Assembly: GCA_913058025.1 (NCBI GenBank) | Contig: CAJXPN010000109.1 | Span: 1-9,060 of the forward strand | DNA: 9,060 bases | Source of the DNA: an uncultured Myxococcales bacterium | GTDB taxonomy: Bacteria; Myxococcota_A; Bradymonadia; Bradymonadales; Bradymonadaceae | Reading direction: 5' to 3' | Shown: in pieces, positions 8,302 through 9,060 of the stretch | Layout: each line of letters starts with the position of its first letter | Numbering within the stretch: position 1 is the first letter of the stretch | Made by a program: the position numbers and the translations under genes | The notes under the pieces: model-generated | Database searches by the model: none | Told to the model about the DNA's origin: nothing | The model's input: only the letters and a program-made list of their open reading frames with translations

Positions 8302-8315
8302 GGCGCCCGCCTCAG
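8298..8315. repeat. Perfect palindrome spanning two convergent stop codons
   Basis: CTGAGGCG (8298-8305) and CGCCTCAG (8308-8315) form a perfect 8-bp inverted repeat with a 2-base centre; as a hairpin the innermost pair would open to a 4-base loop. The stop of the amidotransferase gene (8299-8301) and the stop of the minus-strand membrane-protein gene (8314-8312) lie in opposite arms. It is a possible bidirectional terminator-like hairpin without a T-tract. Confidence 0.5.
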
Positions 8316-8779
8316 GCCCCGAAGGCGGCCTTGAAGTCGCGCTTGGACCAGCGCATGAACAGGGGCAGCGCCAGCGGCAGGCAGCAGCTGCTGATCCCGA
8401 AGCCCAGGATCACCATCCCCGAGACCCACGCCCACTTCTTGCGCGGCATCCACATCGTGATCGCCTGGAAGACCGAGAACCCCAACAGCAGCGGCGTCAT
8501 GATGATGGTCTGGAAGATGAGCTCCGAGTCTTCCGTCGTCACCGACAGGCCGACGAACGCCGCGATGATCATCATGTAGACGACGATCAGCGCGCCCGCG
8601 TAGAGCCTGTAGAAGAGGACCGTGCGCTGGACCTCCTCCTCGCTCGCGACCTCCACCTCGAACATGCCCGGCCTCGGTGGCCGGTTGTCCGCGGGCTGGG
8701 CCCAGTCGTTCATCCCCTGGTTGGGGTTCGCCTTGGGGCGTTGGTTCGGGGGCGGGAAGGGCGGGAAGTCGTCGCTCAT
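8312..8779 (-). CDS. Small multi-pass membrane protein
   Basis: This encodes a 155-aa predicted inner-membrane protein of unknown function. Residues 1-40 are Pro/Asn-rich and soluble (MSDDFPPFPPPNQR). An acidic patch EVEVASEEEVQ (41-51) follows, then three or four hydrophobic segments: about 58-80, 88-110 and 116-142, the last containing a paired Cys132-Cys133 before LPLALPLFMRW. It ends with a short charged tail (SKRDFKAAFGA). No enzymatic motif is visible. The ATG at 8779-8777 is chosen because it overlaps the upstream stop as ATGA, is preceded by an ACGAGGCG purine-rich site, and the in-frame sequence upstream looks non-coding. It is probably translationally coupled to the truncated membrane-protein gene before it. 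The opposite-strand frames are shadows. Confidence 0.8.
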   Translation of the reverse strand: MSDDFPPFPPPNQRPKANPNQGMNDWAQPADNRPPRPGMFEVEVASEEEVQRTVLFYRLYAGALIVVYMMIIAAFVGLSVTTEDSELIFQTIIMTPLLLGFSVFQAITMWMPRKKWAWVSGMVILGFGISSCCLPLALPLFMRWSKRDFKAAFGA

Positions 8780-9012
8780 GGTTTCGCCTCGTGCGCGAGT
8801 TGGCGGTCGGTGTGTGGGTCCTGCCCACAGGATAGAGAATCTGGATCGTGCCTGCCAGAGTCGTCCCTTACGATCACGTAACCGACCCACGCCGACAGCC
8901 CCGCCGACCACGCGTAGAGCATCACCAGCCGCGCGAAACCGTCGACCGCGCCCACGATCCATGGGACCGGACCGAGCGCCGGGATCGCCACGGCCAGCGC
9001 GACCTTCCACCC
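8776..9012 (-). CDS. Membrane protein, 5' part cut off by adapter
   Basis: Only the last 78 residues are genomic (GWKVALAVAIPALG onward); the start is lost at the contig end. Residues 4-48 carry about two hydrophobic segments typical of an inner-membrane protein. The final 30 residues are hydrophilic (VRDDSGRHDPDSL and on) and look less constrained. The TGA at 8778-8776 overlaps the next gene's ATG by 4 bases (ATGA), suggesting an operon. No family is recognised. A predicted N-terminus reading MYKRQ comes from the adapter at 9013-9027 and is not part of the protein. Confidence 0.5.
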   Translation of the reverse strand, partial: GWKVALAVAIPALGPVPWIVGAVDGFARLVMLYAWSAGLSAWVGYVIVRDDSGRHDPDSLSCGQDPHTDRQLAHEAKP

Positions 9013-9060
9013 CTGTCTCTTATACACATCTGACGCTGCCGACGATCTACTCTGTGTAGA
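9013..9060 (+). other. Nextera sequencing adapter with i5 index (not genomic)
   Basis: CTGTCTCTTATACACATCT (9013-9031) is the Tn5 mosaic end used in Nextera libraries. GACGCTGCCGACGA (9032-9045) continues the read-2-side Nextera adapter. TCTACTCT (9046-9053) is the reverse complement of AGAGTAGA, the i5 index known as N504/S504. GTGTAGA (9054-9060) begins the flow-cell P5 adapter. The insert ends at 9012, and everything after is untrimmed library adapter. Confidence 0.98.

Noticed and set aside
9013..9031. Tn5 mosaic end read as evidence for a natural Tn5/IS50 element
   Set aside because: It is followed directly by Nextera adapter, an i5 index and P5 sequence, so it comes from library preparation rather than a resident transposon.
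8622..9059. Plus-strand 145-codon frame ending in SYTHLTLPTIYSV
   Set aside because: It lies opposite two minus-strand membrane-protein genes, and its C-terminus is translated adapter.

Overview
This is a high-GC bacterial window, with third codon positions strongly biased to G/C, that ends in Illumina library adapter. It carries nine protein-coding genes; the first runs off the left edge and the last is cut by the adapter. Dense high-GC coding, many proteins of unknown function, an atypical FliA/WhiG-like sigma factor and a lipoprotein with a CAP-like segment suggest an environmental Gram-negative, possibly Myxococcota-like. That placement is inference, because no rRNA or other decisive marker is present.

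Layout: (1) a minus-strand gene of unknown function, open at the left edge, to 971; (2) a divergent spacer with a candidate promoter; (3) a 590-aa lipoprotein on the plus strand (1134-2906); (4) a convergent 192-aa protein of unknown function (2917-3495, minus); (5) the translational GTPase typA/bipA (3654-5450, plus), with a good candidate promoter and a strong downstream hairpin; (6) a sigma-70-family factor (5577-6338, plus) with a structured leader; (7) a convergent Old Yellow Enzyme-family flavin oxidoreductase (6350-7429, minus); (8) a divergent class I glutamine amidotransferase-like protein (7579-8301, plus); (9) a convergent small membrane protein (8312-8779, minus), overlapped by 4 bases by the end of an upstream membrane-protein gene truncated at 9012.

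From 9013 to the end the sequence is Nextera adapter: the transposon mosaic end, adapter, an i5 index and the start of the flow-cell adapter. It is not genomic, and protein ends predicted across it are artefacts.

The genes do not form one obvious pathway. typA and the sigma factor share a strand and may be partly co-transcribed, depending on how efficient the hairpin between them is. The flavin oxidoreductase and the amidotransferase are divergent and share a 149-bp control region. The three convergent pairs are separated by only 10-11 bases, and in two of them both stop codons lie in opposite arms of a short palindrome. I see no rRNA, tRNA, CRISPR array, insertion sequence, prophage or recognisable defence system. 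The window looks like ordinary chromosome, and I do not claim a new system.
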